DNA of 64,000 nucleotides from Pleodorina starrii. Its lineage: Eukaryota; Chlorophyta; Chlorophyceae; Chlamydomonadales; Volvocaceae. A program made the position numbers and the translations under genes. Positions 34,604-47,045 of the stretch are shown here, in pieces. The first letter of the stretch is position 1, and every line of letters begins with the position of its first letter. The notes beneath the pieces were generated by a model, which was not told the DNA's origin, ran no database searches, and saw only the letters and a program-made list of their open reading frames with translations. The DNA is taken from positions 248,001-312,000 of the forward strand of contig BRXU01000017.1 in assembly GCA_030267565.1 (NCBI GenBank), read 5' to 3'.

Positions 34604-36616
34604 CTACCAGGGGATCTCCTCGCCATTGTACGACAGGAACCGTCCGCTGAGCGGTTTCCCCGACTCCATCACCGCCATCAGCCCCGCCGTGCTCTCCTCC
34701 ACATCGATCCACCCGTTGCCGCCTGCAGTACAATGCAGTAGTAGCGGTAGCGGTTTTGCAGTACAGCAGTGCGAATGGCAGCGCTGCAGCAGTGTCGGGT
34801 AGCAGTATCTTGCTTTGCAGTGCAGTTCGGTGCTGGACAGGAGAGGTGCTGGAGGTGAGAGGACACGACATGACACATCACACATGGCCCTTCCCTCCCC
34901 CCCCTCCCTCGCACCAGTGAGGTCCGTCCTGACGTATCCCGGGTGCAGCGCCACCACCGTAATGCCCTGCGGCTCCAGATCTCGGGCCAGAGTGGAGGAG
35001 ATGGCGTTGAGGGCAGCCTTGGAGGACCTGGGAGACGAGAGGGACAGAGAGGGGAGGGGAGGGGGAAAAAGAGCGGGGAAGAGGAGAGAAGATACGCGGT
35101 AAGGAAAAGAAAATCGGGAGGGAGGGAAGTCGAGGATTGGCACTGGCAGGAGACGGATGGGGAAGAGGGGATCAGGCAAGGGACACAATACGGCATCAGC
35201 ACATGCCCGATACCAGCACCCAACCACCCGAAATCCAAGCCCCCGAAACCCCGTTCGACGCAGGGTCTGACGCAGGGACAGAGGGGGTACAGGGACAGAC
35301 GCCGGAAGGGGCCGGGAAGGTCGCAGCTGTACCTGCCCCACCCCACCCCACCCTACCTGTAAGCGAATCCTCCCCGGGTGACTGCCGACACGGTGGGGTC
35401 GGTGTTGGATCCCATGATGGACGAGATGTTGGCGACCAGGCTGGCACCGTCGGGCCGATCGGGCGCAGAACCGAGCAGCTCCTGAAGAGGAAGAGGGGGG
35501 TAGGGGAAGGGGAGGGGAGGGAGAGGCGTGAGCTCCTGCGTAAACCCCTTCGCAAAACCCTACGCGCCGGCGTGAAATCCCGCCGGCCAGGCCTAGCGCG
35601 GCCAGGCCGCCTGCACCGGACTTGCAGTACGGCACGTTAGGTACGGCACCTCAGGTACCTGCTGTAGTAGTTGCTGTACGACAAAGAATGGCCCCATCGA
35701 GTTGGCCTTGAAGTTGAGCAGGAAGTCCTCCTCCTCAAATTCGGACAGCTGCAGTCGCCTGCCGTACAAGCCCGCGTTGTTGACCAGGACCTGCAGCGTA
35801 GGAACGAGTGGTCGTGCTTTACGACGTTGGTACGACACCTGGCCGTATTGTACGGCGCCAGTACGACATATAATAGCCGGTGAGGCTGTGCGGGCAGAAG
35901 AAGCAACAGTCAGGAGGCCTTGAGCCCCCTACACGCTGCCGTAGCGCGTAGGGGGCCATGTAGGGTACCGGTATGCCACACACGCACAACCATCAGTGAT
36001 GGCCGCTTCAGTGCGATCTGGGTCGAATGGAGACCCAAGTGTGAGGTGGCGCCGCGCCAGGCGTCAATGAAAGCGCCGCGGGGCCTCCGATACCTCGCGA
36101 CCATGATGCCTGCAGCGCAGTTCGTCGTCCCTCCCCACCGCCAACTCGCCCTCCCCCCGCCGCCCGCTCCCATCCCTTTCGGCCCGTTCCGTTCCCTGCT
36201 CACGTCCACGTGCTTCACGCCCGCGCTCTTGACGTGGGCAGCCCAGGAGGCAATGCTGGCCTTCGCGGTCGTGTCCAGATCGGTCATAATGAGGCGCTCC
36301 GGGAACTGCTGGTGAAGCGCATGCAGATGCTGCGCCTCCGACGACTTGCGGCTGGTGGCGATGACGGTGTTGTTGCGAGCCAGGAACTTCTTCACGAGAC
36401 CCAGACCAATGCCCCTGCGGCGGGGCGCCCGGGTCGTCCCAAAAGTTTAGGCAATTTGAAGTACCCATCCGAGCGGCTGTGAGGCGACGAGTCGCGCTGC
36501 AGCCTCCAGCGCTGGCGAAGAGTTTGTAAAAGTGTGTAGACCTAATTGACTTTTGCAGTTGCATACCTGCTGCCACCGGTGACGACCACCGTCTTTCCAG
36601 TGATTGGTTGCGCCAT
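34604..36616 (-). CDS. Short-chain dehydrogenase/reductase
   Basis: Six minus-strand exons in phase: 36616-36567, 36414-36204, 35790-35659, 35481-35357, 35027-34915, 34722-34604 (TAG); 249 residues, classical SDR size. Cofactor motif TGGSRGIG at residues ~13-20, structural NNAG at ~91-94, catalytic Ser in NISS (151/152), and YRSSK giving Tyr172 and Lys176. HPGYVRTDLTG follows as the usual substrate-loop start. The Arg in TGGSRGIG and the SRKS segment at the end of strand two favour NADP(H) (inference). The C-terminus GRFLSYNGEEIPW is like cytosolic carbonyl-reductase-type SDRs. No transit peptide is seen, so a cytosolic location is likely. The substrate cannot be predicted. Two introns (donors at 35658 and 36566) contain repeated TACGGCAC or GTAC words. 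Downstream of it on the same strand is the TGTAA at 34329. Confidence 0.93.
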
Positions 36617-37338
36617 CGCGACGGCAGGATAGGTGCCGATCAGCAGAGTTTTATGGGCGAAAACGTAAGAGTGGCAGCGGATCGTCGATAGTGTGAAAGC
36701 TGGGCTGGCCTTTTCTTGTGCACACACTGCGTCGCACTTCGCGAGGCAGGCGGAAAGCCGTACGAACTGCTTTTGCAACGGTGTATGGAAAGGGCGAGTA
36801 GTCCTTCGCGAGCAATCTTGCAGACAATTCAGGCAATTCCGAAATTACAATTACGTGGCGGCGCGGCATAAGGGCGTCCTCAACCTGCAGTAAACCCACG
36901 TGGTCGAGCGTCATCGCTTAGGGAACATACCACGCCGCGCGAAACTCGCACCGGGCCTTCCCAGCTCAACCCAACACATGCAGCATGTGGGTGTGAAATG
37001 ACGGGAAAGGCGCCGGGGCAGCGGCCGCGCGCTCCTTTTCCCCACACCCGAGCATTAGTCTCCATCAGAGTTCCATGACGCGGCTTGTTGCCCAAACAGA
37101 CACTCCCATAGCCCACGACCCGGAAGAAGCTTGTCCATAAACACGTTGTAACAAAGCACCAACGCAGTCGACTGGGGGCTGCCCCCGGATGAACGACGCA
37201 CCCTGCACCGCTGCGCCCACAAAAGCCATCGAACCGGAACCCCCAACAAACCTGCCTCCCTCCGTTCCGGGTCCATCTCCAAGCCCTGAGCCCTGGACCC
37301 TAGCAGCACCAGCCGCAGCCGCAGCAGCAGCCCCGCTT
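36617..37338. other. Intergenic region, dehydrogenase promoter and RAP-gene 3' UTR
   Basis: Two minus-strand genes follow each other here. A TGTAA near 36845 fits the 3' end of the upstream RAP-like gene, leaving ~230 bases for the dehydrogenase promoter. No further gene is supported. Confidence 0.5.
36845..36849 (-). terminator. Candidate TGTAA poly(A) signal of the RAP-like gene
   Basis: Minus-strand TGTAA about 490 bases past the stop codon at 37339-37341. Confidence 0.4.
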
Positions 37339-40300
37339 CTACAGCCGCATCGCCTGCAGCAGCATCTCCCTCTGCTGCCGCCCATCCGCGCGCTCCCACT
37401 CCGCCTGCCGAATGGGTCGCACCACCACACCCAGCCGCCGCAGCACCAGCTGCCGCCACCGTGCCGGACCCAGCAGCTGACCCCCACCCCCACCCCCACC
37501 CCCAACCCCATACCCGCGTCCGCTCCCATCCCCACCCAGCTGCTGCGGCCCACACCCAGCTTCCTGCCGCTGCTGCTGCTGCTGGTGGTGGGTCCGGTCC
37601 CTGGTGGAAACTGCCTCCGGGCCGCTTGGCGCTGGGTCGTGTATCCCCACCACCGCCGCCGCCGCCGCCGCCGCCTCGTCTGCCGCCGCCCGCGGCCCCG
37701 GCACCTCCGCCTCATCCGCGCACCGCACCAGATCCAGCGCCACCAGCCATTCGCTGCCGCCGCCGCCGCCAGCGAGGCCCGCCGTCAGGCCGTCCGCCGC
37801 CAGCGGCGGCGCCGCCGCCGCCAGCGGCGCCGCCGGTCCTCTGAGCAGCAGCGGCACCGTCAGGCGGATGTCGGAGGAGGGCGGCAACATGCCCCACACG
37901 TAGCCCGCCTTTAGCCGCCACCTGCCGCCGCCGCCGCTGCCGCTGCCGGCGAGTGCTCCTGAGCGGATGAGCTCTCGCGCGGCGGCGGCCACGCTCTGGC
38001 GGAAGGCGGCGGTGGGCGGGTCGGGGTCGGGCGGCAGACCCGTGGGTCCAGCTAGCTGCTCGCCGGGCGCAACCGCCTGAGGGTAGGAAACGAGGGTTGG
38101 GTTGGGGTTGGGTTGGGTTCGGTTTGGGGGAGGGGGATCAGCGCCAACGAGTGGGTCTTAGACGCACGCGAGCGCGCCTCTGTGTGTGTGTCATTATGTA
38201 GAAACCGTGAACGCGTGACTGTGCCTGACTGAGCCTGACGTGGCTGCGCTTGGCTGCGGCGTGCATCTGCCCCCCAACCCAACCCAACCCCACCGACACC
38301 ACCACTATCCGGGTGGCTCCCCAACGGAACCGAACCCCAACAGGGACGACGGCCTCCCCAACACCTCAGCCACCCCGCTGCCCGCTCCCCTCCCTCCCGC
38401 CCTCCCCTCCCCTCCCTCCGCTGCAAAATTCTCTTTATACCCTCCCTCCCCTCCCCTCCCTCCCCTCCCCTCCCCTCCCTGCCCACCTGCTGCTCCCACG
38501 CGTAGCTCAGCGCATTGAACCAGCCGCTCCTCAGCTGCCCCGCAGCCGCCTCCCCCAGCCCCCCCGCCCACCCCAGCAGCAGCAGCAGGTGTACGCCCGC
38601 CAGACGCAGCCAGCGCGGGTCGTCGATGGAGAGCACGCCCTGGGAGGCGGCCTGCAGGCGGGGGAGGAGGGAGGAGGGTGCAGGGGTGGGATAATTAAAA
38701 CGGCCCGGGGTGCAGGCGGAGGAGGGGGAGGGAGGAGGGTGCATGGGTGGGGTGGGGTGGGGTGGAGTGAGGTGGAGTGTAGGGTGGGGTGGGGCATATC
38801 AAGGAAGCACCGCAGCGAAGTGACCGAGGAGAAGAGGGTAAAACCCTAAAACCCTGAAAACCCTAAAACCTCCCTCCGGGCACCCTACCCTGAGGTACAG
38901 CTCCCGGATTTCGTTCCCCTGGTTGGTTCGGAACTGGTTGACCGCCAGACACCACATCACATCGGCCAATTCCAGCGGACCCAGAAGCGGACCGGACCCG
39001 GCACCACCATCGCCGCCGCCATCGCCTGCGGCGGCCGCAGCATCTGCGGTGTGCTGCTGTTGGTGCTGCTGCTGGTGCTGGGTCGAGAAGACGGAGGGGG
39101 CGCTGAGGGCAAGCGCCTGGCCCTGCGCGACATGGCCGACATGAGGCCCCGAAACCAGAGGCAACGGAAAGAGGCGGAACGTGTGGTGAGAGGAGTTGGG
39201 GGCAGCGGGCAGCGGCGGTGCACCTACTACTAGTCTACTACTTCCATTTCTACTGGGGTGGCGTTGGTGTCAACAAGGGACCCTCGCGTCGGAGGCGGAT
39301 GAGGAGGAGGAGGCGGAGGAGGAGGCCAGGCTGAGAAGCAGGGGAGCTTGAGGGTGGCAGGTTGGTTTGGTTTGTGGACTTGCGGTGGGGAAGCCAAAGA
39401 CGAAACCGCAGCAATGAAGCGGAGGCGGAGTGTGTGTATGGAGAGGGGATGGAGATTGATGGACAGGCTGATTCGTTGAACCGCAATACCACACACGCGC
39501 ACGGCGCACTCACACACGCACCGGGCGCACTCACACACACGCACCTGTATCGCCGCCAGCAGCTGCTCATCGTCGTACCCCAGCTGGCCCACCGCCCAAG
39601 CCAGCTGCGCCAGTGCAGGCGGGGTCAGCGCGCCCGCGCGAAACCCACACGAACTCCAGCCGCCCCCACTCCCGCCGCTTCCAACCCCACGGCGGAAAGG
39701 CGCACCGCCGCCGCCGCCGCCCCCCAGCGCCGCCACCAGCGGCACGGTGATCGCATCCAGCGCAGGCCTGTCGTACACCGACAGCAGCGCGCAACTCACG
39801 ATGAAGCGCGCCGCCTCGGGGGCCGACCCGAGCATCGCCACGTGGCGTACGACAACATCGCAGACGGGCGCCATCAGGGCGCCAACGACCCGCGGGTCAT
39901 CCACCTCCGGGACGCCCCCGGCGCGCGCCGCCGCCAGCAGGTGCCACGCCTCCAGGAGCTGCCGCGCGCTACGAAAGACCCGTGGGTCAGTCCGTCGGCA
40001 CAGCGCGCCCACCACCGCCGCCAGCTGATCCCCCGGCGTGGCGACCGCGCCCGATTGCTCCATCCTGGGCTGTCCCTTGCCTCGGTCGCCGTCCTTTGCG
40101 GCCGCCGCGCCGCCCGGAGTGAGTGAGAAGGACGACGGGGAGAGCCTCGGCGGCGGCGGAGGGCCCGGGTAGGGGCATGCCACCTGGCGCATCGCGCTGC
40201 TGGCGGCGGCGGCGGCGGCGGCGGGTCCCGGCAGCAGCGCCGCCAGCAGCGCCACGAGATGCTGCGGCGCCAGGTAGGGCTCCAGGGAGGGCAGCTCCGG

Positions 40301-42670
40301 AACCAGGTGCCGCGACGCGATCGCGTGCGCGGCGGCGCCGCCGGCGGCAGCGGCCGCCACGAGGGCCTCCAACAGCGTCATGACCGGTTTCAGCTGATCC
40401 ACCGGCAAGCTGCTACTGCCGATACTGCTGCCGCTACTGCTACTGCTGCTGCTATTTTCCGGGTAGCCGCTGCCCCAGGAAGGCAGCTGCTCCCATTCGG
40501 CCTCCTCCGCAATCCGGTCCGTGGGGTCGCAACCCGACGTATCGGCGACGGAGCCGACGTACACATCGCCGTATGACGCGGCGGCGCCAGCGCCGCCGCC
40601 GCTGCGCGACTCTGGTGTCCCAGTCACCCGCGCCAGCGCTGCTTCCGGCGACGACAGCTGCGACGGCGGCGGCGGCTGCGCCCCCGCCGCCGTACTCGCC
40701 GCCTCCAGCACGAGCCGCACCCTCGCCGCCACCGCCTCCTCCGCCTCCTCCGCCACCGCCTCCATCAGCCGCTCGCCCAACACACCGCCGTGGCTGCCGC
40801 CGCCGCCGCCGATGCCGTACCGTCGCACGGCAGGCTCCCCCGCGCCGAGCTGCACCGCCGCCGCCGCGAGCCTCGCCAAGTCATCCAGCAGGAACTGCGG
40901 CGCGCGGTGCGCCCGGTCCGGCCTGCCGCCGCTGCGGCCGCCGAACAACGCAGCACCCGCGAGGGAGAGAAGGCTGCTGCCGCCGCCGTCGGCGGAGCCG
41001 GCGCCGGAGGCGCCGCCGCCGCCGCCGCGGGCGGCGGCGGAGCCGCCGCTGCCGCCGCCGCCGCCTCCGGCGGCTGCGGCGTACCCCTCGCCGCGCATCC
41101 TGCACAGCACCTCCTCGCACAGGGCTGCGCTGAGTTGGGGGTCGTGGTGGCGCAGGGCGGCGAAGGCGTGCAGCGCTCGCGCCAGGCTGCCGGGTTGCAG
41201 TCGGCGGGTGGCGGGCAGAAGCCGGTCGGCGATGGACCTGTGGGGGGTCGGGCGGGCGGGCGGGTTGGTGGGCGGGCGGGTGGTTCCGGAGACACCGGGA
41301 GCCAGCCGACGGCGGGGTTAGGGGCAGCGGCGGCGGCAGGGCGGTGGTGGGTTAGGCGGTGCGCTACCTACCGTGAGGTTCTTACCAACCGTGGGGTCCT
41401 GCGTGCTCTGATGTGCGCCGCGCCGGGTCGGGTCGGGTCTGTGGCTACAGCTGCCTGGCCCCATTGCCCAGGTCCCGATGCGTCGTCGTCGTCGTCGTCG
41501 GGTCGCCGACCCTCGAGGCCCCACATCCCCATGCAGGTAGTGCTAGTGGGTCCATTCGCCACAGTCGGTTGACTCGCTTAACTTGCTGATGCGGTCCTTC
41601 TTCCTGACTCCGCAACCCACCCACCCGCACGCAGCCACCCACCCACCCACCTACCCACACCCACCTGCACCCACCCACCCGCACCGGCACGCAGCCACCC
41701 ACCCGAACAGTGTCACCGGGTGGTATCCCGCCCTCGCAAACGCCGCCGCCAGCAGGCTCATCTGGTCGGGACTCATCTGGTCCAGCTGACCCGGCCGACC
41801 CAGGAAGTGGCGCTCAGCCAGCTGCTGCCAGGCTTCGTGGCTCAGGACCGGCAGGGAGGCCATGGCCTGGCTCAGACGGAAGGCGATGGGCGCCGAAGGC
41901 GGAGGCGGAGGAGGAGAGGACGCCGGAGTCGGGGGAGCAGGGGGCGGGGAGGCGCGGTGCTGGTGGGGGAAGGTGCCGCCGATGCCGCCGCCGGAGGCGG
42001 CGGCATCGGCGGCAGAGGCTGCGTCGGGAGGCAAGCGGGGCAGCTGGATCTGTATCTGGAGCTTCTGCCAGGTGTTTGGGTCGGGCGTGGGGAGTTGGCC
42101 GCGCCGGAGGGTGATGATGAGTGCGCTTTCGAGCTTGGGGTGGCTGCGGATGCGCAGGCGGGAGAGGAGCAGGAGCAGCTCCGGAAGGCTGGCGCGTGCC
42201 CAGTAGCGGTCGGCGGGGTGGCTGGTGCTGGGCTGCAGGAGGCTGGTCACGATGGAGAGGATGGCATTGGCGTCGCGGGCTGCGAGGGACGTCGAGTCCG
42301 GGCGACGGCCCGCGGTAAGGGGTGAGACCTGAGGGTTTGTGGCCCGAGCAGAGTCCTCCAGCAAGCGACGGACGCTTTCGAAGGTTGAAGGCGTCGGATG
42401 TGGCGGAATTGCTTCCAACATCCGGCGCAGGAATGCGGCCGGATGCTCAGCTGCTGCAGGAACCAACGGCTGCTGGGTTTTCAGATCTACACCGACAGCA
42501 TCTGTGCAGACCTCGCTGAATGTCGTGGCCAAGGATGAGTGCAGGCGGCCCTGACTCGCGATGTCGACAACGGCGCCCAGCAGCCATCTGCCATTTCGCA
42601 GCTGCGGAGCAGCAGCTGTGAGATGTGAAGAACGAGAAGCCCGACATACTGCCAGCGGGATCGGCGTCAT
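37339..42670 (-). CDS. Large organelle-type protein with C-terminal RAP-like domain
   Basis: Five minus-strand exons in phase: 42670-41703, 41237-39545, 39122-38889, 38651-38487, 38076-37339 (TAG); 1,265 residues. The N-terminus MTPIPLAVCRASRSSHLTAA is presequence-like. The body has paired helices of the kind seen in OPR and FASTK-like proteins, for example SLPELLLLLSRLRIRSHPKL, MSLLAAAFARAGYHPVTLFG, SLARALHAFAALRHHDPQLS and ALAQLAWAVGQLGYDDEQLL, separated by Gly/Ala/Ser-rich inserts. The last ~45 residues (RWRQLVLRRLGVVVRPIRQA then EWERADGRQQREMLLQAMRL) fit the end of a RAP domain. A preceding strand, EWLVALDLV, would be its core, with ~75 residues of low complexity between. RAP proteins act in organellar RNA processing or translation (family knowledge). 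The exon 3 acceptor is the weakest border. The target organelle and RNA are unknown. Confidence 0.75.
38839..38870 (-). repeat. Telomere-like TTTTAGGG repeats in RAP-gene intron 3
   Basis: On the host sense strand, starting ~20 bases after the donor: GGTTTTAGGGTTTTCAGGGT followed by TTTAGGGTTTTA. Three TTTTAGGG-like units, one with a substitution. Confidence 0.75.
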
Positions 42671-43942
42671 ACATAGCGTCCTGGCTTTTACACGGCCCGC
42701 GAGTAGGTCATCGCACAAAAGGCGTGGATGTTCCAATTGCACATGCTATATACAGCTTCAGGACAGTCACCAACCAAAGCATTATCAGAACAAATTTATA
42801 ATCCACCTGATATGAAGGTGACACGGCGGGGGGCAAAGAGCAAGCGTGTGAAACGTGGAAGGCCTACTTTATTTTTTGTGTCAATTTAGAATTTTTGCGG
42901 CCTGACTCTTACTCAAGCAACCACCAACGACAAAACCACCACTCAGCGACGTCTGACTAATGGACCAACGACTGGCAGCCGTCGGTTCGTCGTCAAGAGC
43001 AAGAGGAGTTCAGGCGATAGATTCCAAATTATAGCCTGAACTTACCCTTTGCGTGCCAGAATCATTATTTGCCATTGTGCTCTCAGGACTATCGGCTTCA
43101 GGGCAAGTCGGCCAAGCCGTGCCAAGCACCGGCACCCTAACCATGGTGCACAAGCCCTTGCCGCTTTGTGCGTATTCATTATCCTGACAGTAGTAATCAA
43201 CTCATCACAAGTTTTTTGCCATTCAATATCAGCAGTACACCGACAGGGTGCCAATTGCCCTGTCACGCCCTGCCTGTCAAGTCTGTCGAGTGATCGACTG
43301 GCAAGAACGGCTTCGATACACGCTGCAAGCTTGAGGACGACATATTCATGCAGCAGAGGACGAGCATCTTCACACTGTTCTTACATTTGGCTCGTTTGCC
43401 TTATTGCATTGCTGTCTACAGTCCGCGCAGGTCCCTTCCTGTGGCGTCGGGCCCTCGTCGGGTACGCAATATACCTCATTGGCGCATGCCAGAGGTCTAC
43501 CCATGCTGATTACTCATTAACCAATCATCAAAAATAAACCTCACTGTATTCGAGCGACTCCTAGACACATATCTCTCAGGACTTACGAAACGTCCTCAAA
43601 GCGAGCACACCAATCAAACATGCTGTAATCTTCTCCCAACCTTCCCAAAGAATATGCCTTTATAAGCAGCAGCGGCAGCAGTAGCAGCAGTATGCTATGT
43701 ACACGGCTCAAAACATGACGAATTAGAAACGGCGGCAAGCAGCTGGCGCGACCGCAGATATCACAGGCGCCAAGCAAAATCAGCAGATACAACACAACAC
43801 ATCGAAATGACCAAAATGCAAGATAATCATGATACAGAGCCCATATCTTATCGCCATAACATAGCTCTAGAGCATATAAACAAGATCGCAAGCGCTCTTC
43901 AGCTCCGGAACCCTCTCCTCCTCATCTCCACTGCCGGGAAGT
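42671..43942. other. Intergenic region, RAP-gene promoter and CURT1 3' UTR
   Basis: From about 42,720 to 43,920 the DNA is clearly AT-richer than elsewhere. The right part should be CURT1 3' UTR up to the TGTAA near 43381; the left part is upstream of the RAP-like gene. No frame with domain content was found. Confidence 0.5.
43381..43385 (-). terminator. Candidate TGTAA poly(A) signal of CURT1
   Basis: Minus-strand TGTAA about 560 bases after the CURT1 stop. Chlamydomonas-type 3' UTRs are often this long. Confidence 0.45.
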
Positions 43943-45670
43943 TCACTTCCCGGTCACCTTCTCCAGGAAGCCCACCATCGAGGTCTTGACGGTCTCGCTG
44001 CAGGGAAAGGGAAAGGCACGGCACAGGCAAACGGCGCAGCGACACGAGCCTCGCAACCAACGTGGATGCTGCTCAAAGAGTCAGGACGTGACATGACGCG
44101 GGCTTCGCATGCCCCAAGCAAGCAGCGTGGCGGCCCATTCCCAAAGCACCCTCCCCCAATCGGCAGTCGACCCACCGCTCCTGGGGGTCGGTGGAGATCT
44201 TGAAGATGAAGAGCGAGGTGACCACCAGGCCAACCAGCTGCAGCAGGGTGCTGACGACGGGGATGCGGTCGACCACGTCGATGGTGGCTGCGGGCGGGCA
44301 CAAGGCCGGGGCCACAAGGAAACATTCAGGAGAAGCGGCAGTGAAGGGACAGAGGGGGAGTGAAGAGCGGGACTTGAGCACGGTTTGGGAAGCGGCGGTC
44401 AGTGCAGCAGGGCGAGGGGTCAATGGTATGTGGTGGTCTCGCTCCAACTGTACAGCCGGTCAGTCCGGGTTCACATGCGCAGTGAATAGTACCGGAACCT
44501 ATCAGCCCGTCAGTCTTCAGGCTGCCCCGCAGCTGCAAGGAAACCCTAAACCCCTCTCCCTCCCTCCCTACCCTTCCCTCCTTCCCGACCGCCGACTCAC
44601 CACCGATAGCTATTTCCAATAAGAGAAGCGGCGCCGATGTCGAGAGGAGGGGGTATGGCACACGAAGAACAGGAGCGGCGGCGGGTCGGGTCAGTGAAAT
44701 GAACAAGTCAATGACAGTGCGTTTTTGTAGGGTCTTTCCTCTAGGCCGTCTAGGCTTTTGTCATACCCGCGACAGTCAAAGGCAAAGATCACTCGCTGTG
44801 GTGGACCTTTAGACTGCTATATCCGCTCAGATCATTATGCTCAGCAAACGAGATACGTCGCTCGCTCTGGGATCAGGCGAGTGCCAAATACCCAGGGGTA
44901 GCGCCGCAGAAACGGCAGGCATACGGTAGCAGGCTGCGGAATGCCAGAAAGATCGGGAAGGCCTTGACGCAGGTTCAAGCAAACTTGGCTTCTTGGCGGA
45001 CGTACCGATTTGGGCGACAATGACGCCGACAAGGATGACGACCACGGCGGGCTTCTCACTGTCCTCAGTCGCCTCCCACTTGGTCTGTTTCGTATGTTGC
45101 CGGGGCGGCAAAGTAGACACATGGAACCGAGCCTTAGTAGTTTCTATGAAGCGCAAGGGTACTTAAAAACGCATTGCCAACCCTCCCCCAATTAGCAGGC
45201 CGCAGAGGAAAGCGTGCAACTGTCTCGTGGATGACTCGCACCTTCAGCCAGGTCCATGCCTCAGTGGCCGTGGCCCGGACCTTCTGGAGGCTCTCATTGG
45301 CTGCGGCACTGGTGGGCTCGGAAGTGGGCTCAGCAGACGCGCGAACCACCTCTGCGGATGTCCACCGGGCAGCCATGTTGGTTTGGTTTGGGACAAGGAA
45401 GTTCCGAAAGTGGAAAACAAGCTCGAACGACAGCAGACCATACGACAGCAGGCCAAGCTAAGCAATTAGATGCCACTTACGCTTACGAGTGAGGACGTGA
45501 ACAGCTGGGCGGCCAGCGCGGCGCACGGTCCTGAGGCATCGGGACGGTTCCGACAAATCACTTGACAGCGACTGCGGCATTTGTGGCAAGAACTACAATG
45601 AAAGACATTTTTGTCTTGCTTACCGCTTAGCAACGGACAGAGGGGCATGGCAGCGCAGAGTGAGAGCCAT
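43943..45670 (-). CDS. CURT1: CURT1-family thylakoid curvature protein
   Basis: Six minus-strand exons in phase: 45670-45624, 45530-45481, 45351-45242, 45078-45006, 44287-44176, 43997-43943 (TGA); 148 residues. Exons 1 and 2 are short. They supply the transit peptide: MALTLRCHAPLSVAKR, then RTVRRAGRPAVHVLT, with a likely cleavage near VVRA|SAE. The mature part has an amphipathic helix (NESLQKVRATATEAWTWLK), then SEKPAVVVILVGVIVAQIG (TM1), a short loop DVVDRIP, then TLLQLVGLVVTSLFIFKI (TM2) and a C-terminal helix ending FLEKVTGK. This is the CURT1/CAAD layout. CURT1 proteins oligomerise at grana margins and bend thylakoid membranes (family knowledge). Exon 2 ends at either of two tandem donors six bases apart (GTAAGC at 45486 or GTAAGT at 45480), adding or omitting two residues. 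An ATG in front of exon 3 (45376) would give a protein lacking the transit peptide. Confidence 0.87.
44541..44552 (-). repeat. Short telomere-like run in CURT1 intron 4
   Basis: Fwd AAACCCTAAACC within the intron 44288-45005, about one and a half CCCTAAA units. Confidence 0.4.
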
Positions 45671-47045
45671 CTTGCTGGATACAGGCGGTGTTGCACAAGG
45701 TCTCGTGAAATGTGTTCCCTCAAAGAGCCTGGTAGTATCGGAAACAGAGAACAAGTATGATTACAGAATGATTCCGGGCTACTAGTTATAGTGCGCGTCA
45801 ACTGGACGGCGGCCGAATGCTTACGACGATCGTACGATTCTGGGCGCGCGATTTGAATGGGCACCGTAACCTACTCGAAGAACTCTGATGACTGACGCAT
45901 AATTTCACGGGTAGTTACTCAACTTTATTTGTTAAAGGATTTCGCTGACATCCTGCGGACATCCCTGCCCCAGTCGACTCCTTTCACGTATGTAACGCTT
46001 GAGCCAGGGCAAGTAGACGTTCCCTGGCTGGTATACGGTGCATTTCATTACATATTCTGCAACTTCAAAGTTTGGTTTAGCTGCAGTATTGCTTAACGGC
46101 TTTTACCCGGGCTGTTCCGAGCTCTTTCCGAGAGGCTTCGCGATGTTGCAGACTTGGCAAAGCAGGATGAAGCCTCTAGGCCAGACATCGGAACCTGCAT
46201 ATGCTACAAAATTCTAGGAGCGTATATACTCGAAAGTCTCACCCCTCGTTACTTTCGAAGCGTTCAGAGTGGAATGCATGCTGCCAGATTTTCAAGTGCC
46301 ATTCATGCTTGATATGAATGGTTTTACGAACGCGAAATCATACTACTGCGTACTAAACGTTAGCAAAGTTCTTCGGCCATTTTCATGCCAACCGTTAGCA
46401 ACTACCAGTGCTTTTGGCATATAATGGATCGAGCTGTATGCCGCCTGAATATGGAAGGTACAGAAAACCTTGGTTGCCTTTTAATTTGTAGGCAGTGGGA
46501 GTCACAGTCAAGGCCAACTCACTCGCCTGGGTATGGCCCATGGGACGATACCTGATGGTAGAGGCATTAAGGCGCAAACTAACACTTTATGACGGCGTTG
46601 TGGATCGCCACCATGAATGCTGTTGAAAAGGTGAAGGTTACCGAAGAGGCATGCCGTGAGTTGTTTGGCGACTAGTGGCCCTGCATAAACCAACCGTCGG
46701 AGTGCATCGCAAAGTCCACTGCAGCTGTGCAGGCAGCCCCAGTTATTCACACAGATTTCTTTCAAGTATAACGCCTCAAGCTTACCCACCTGATCGTTTA
46801 ATGCTGCTATGGCATACGCCCAACTCTACGTACGTGTAAATTGCGACGGTAAAGTTCTTCAAGCATTGAAGTCCGGCAGCTTCTGTATCCCATCATGGAA
46901 CAACGTACCGTTATTACATTTACCAGCCTGCATGGATGTTCTCAGCCAAGATCGCGACTGTCGACGCACTGCATTCAGCCGTAGCTTGCTGAAAGTCGGT
47001 TAAACCACCCAAACTGCGTGTAGTGATTTACAGCTTATTATTATA
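45671..47045. promoter_or_regulatory. Divergent promoter region between CURT1 and MRS2-like gene
   Basis: 1,375 bases between divergent start codons, AT-rich for this genome. GCGTATATACTCG near 46220 is TATA-like, but its link to either gene is unclear. Reading frames here lack ATG starts in good context or have A/T third positions; I see no gene. Confidence 0.5.

Noticed and set aside
46508..46789. 93-codon minus-strand frame in the CURT1/MRS2 intergenic region
   Set aside because: It begins at GTG, has no ATG, is AT-rich and shows no family features.
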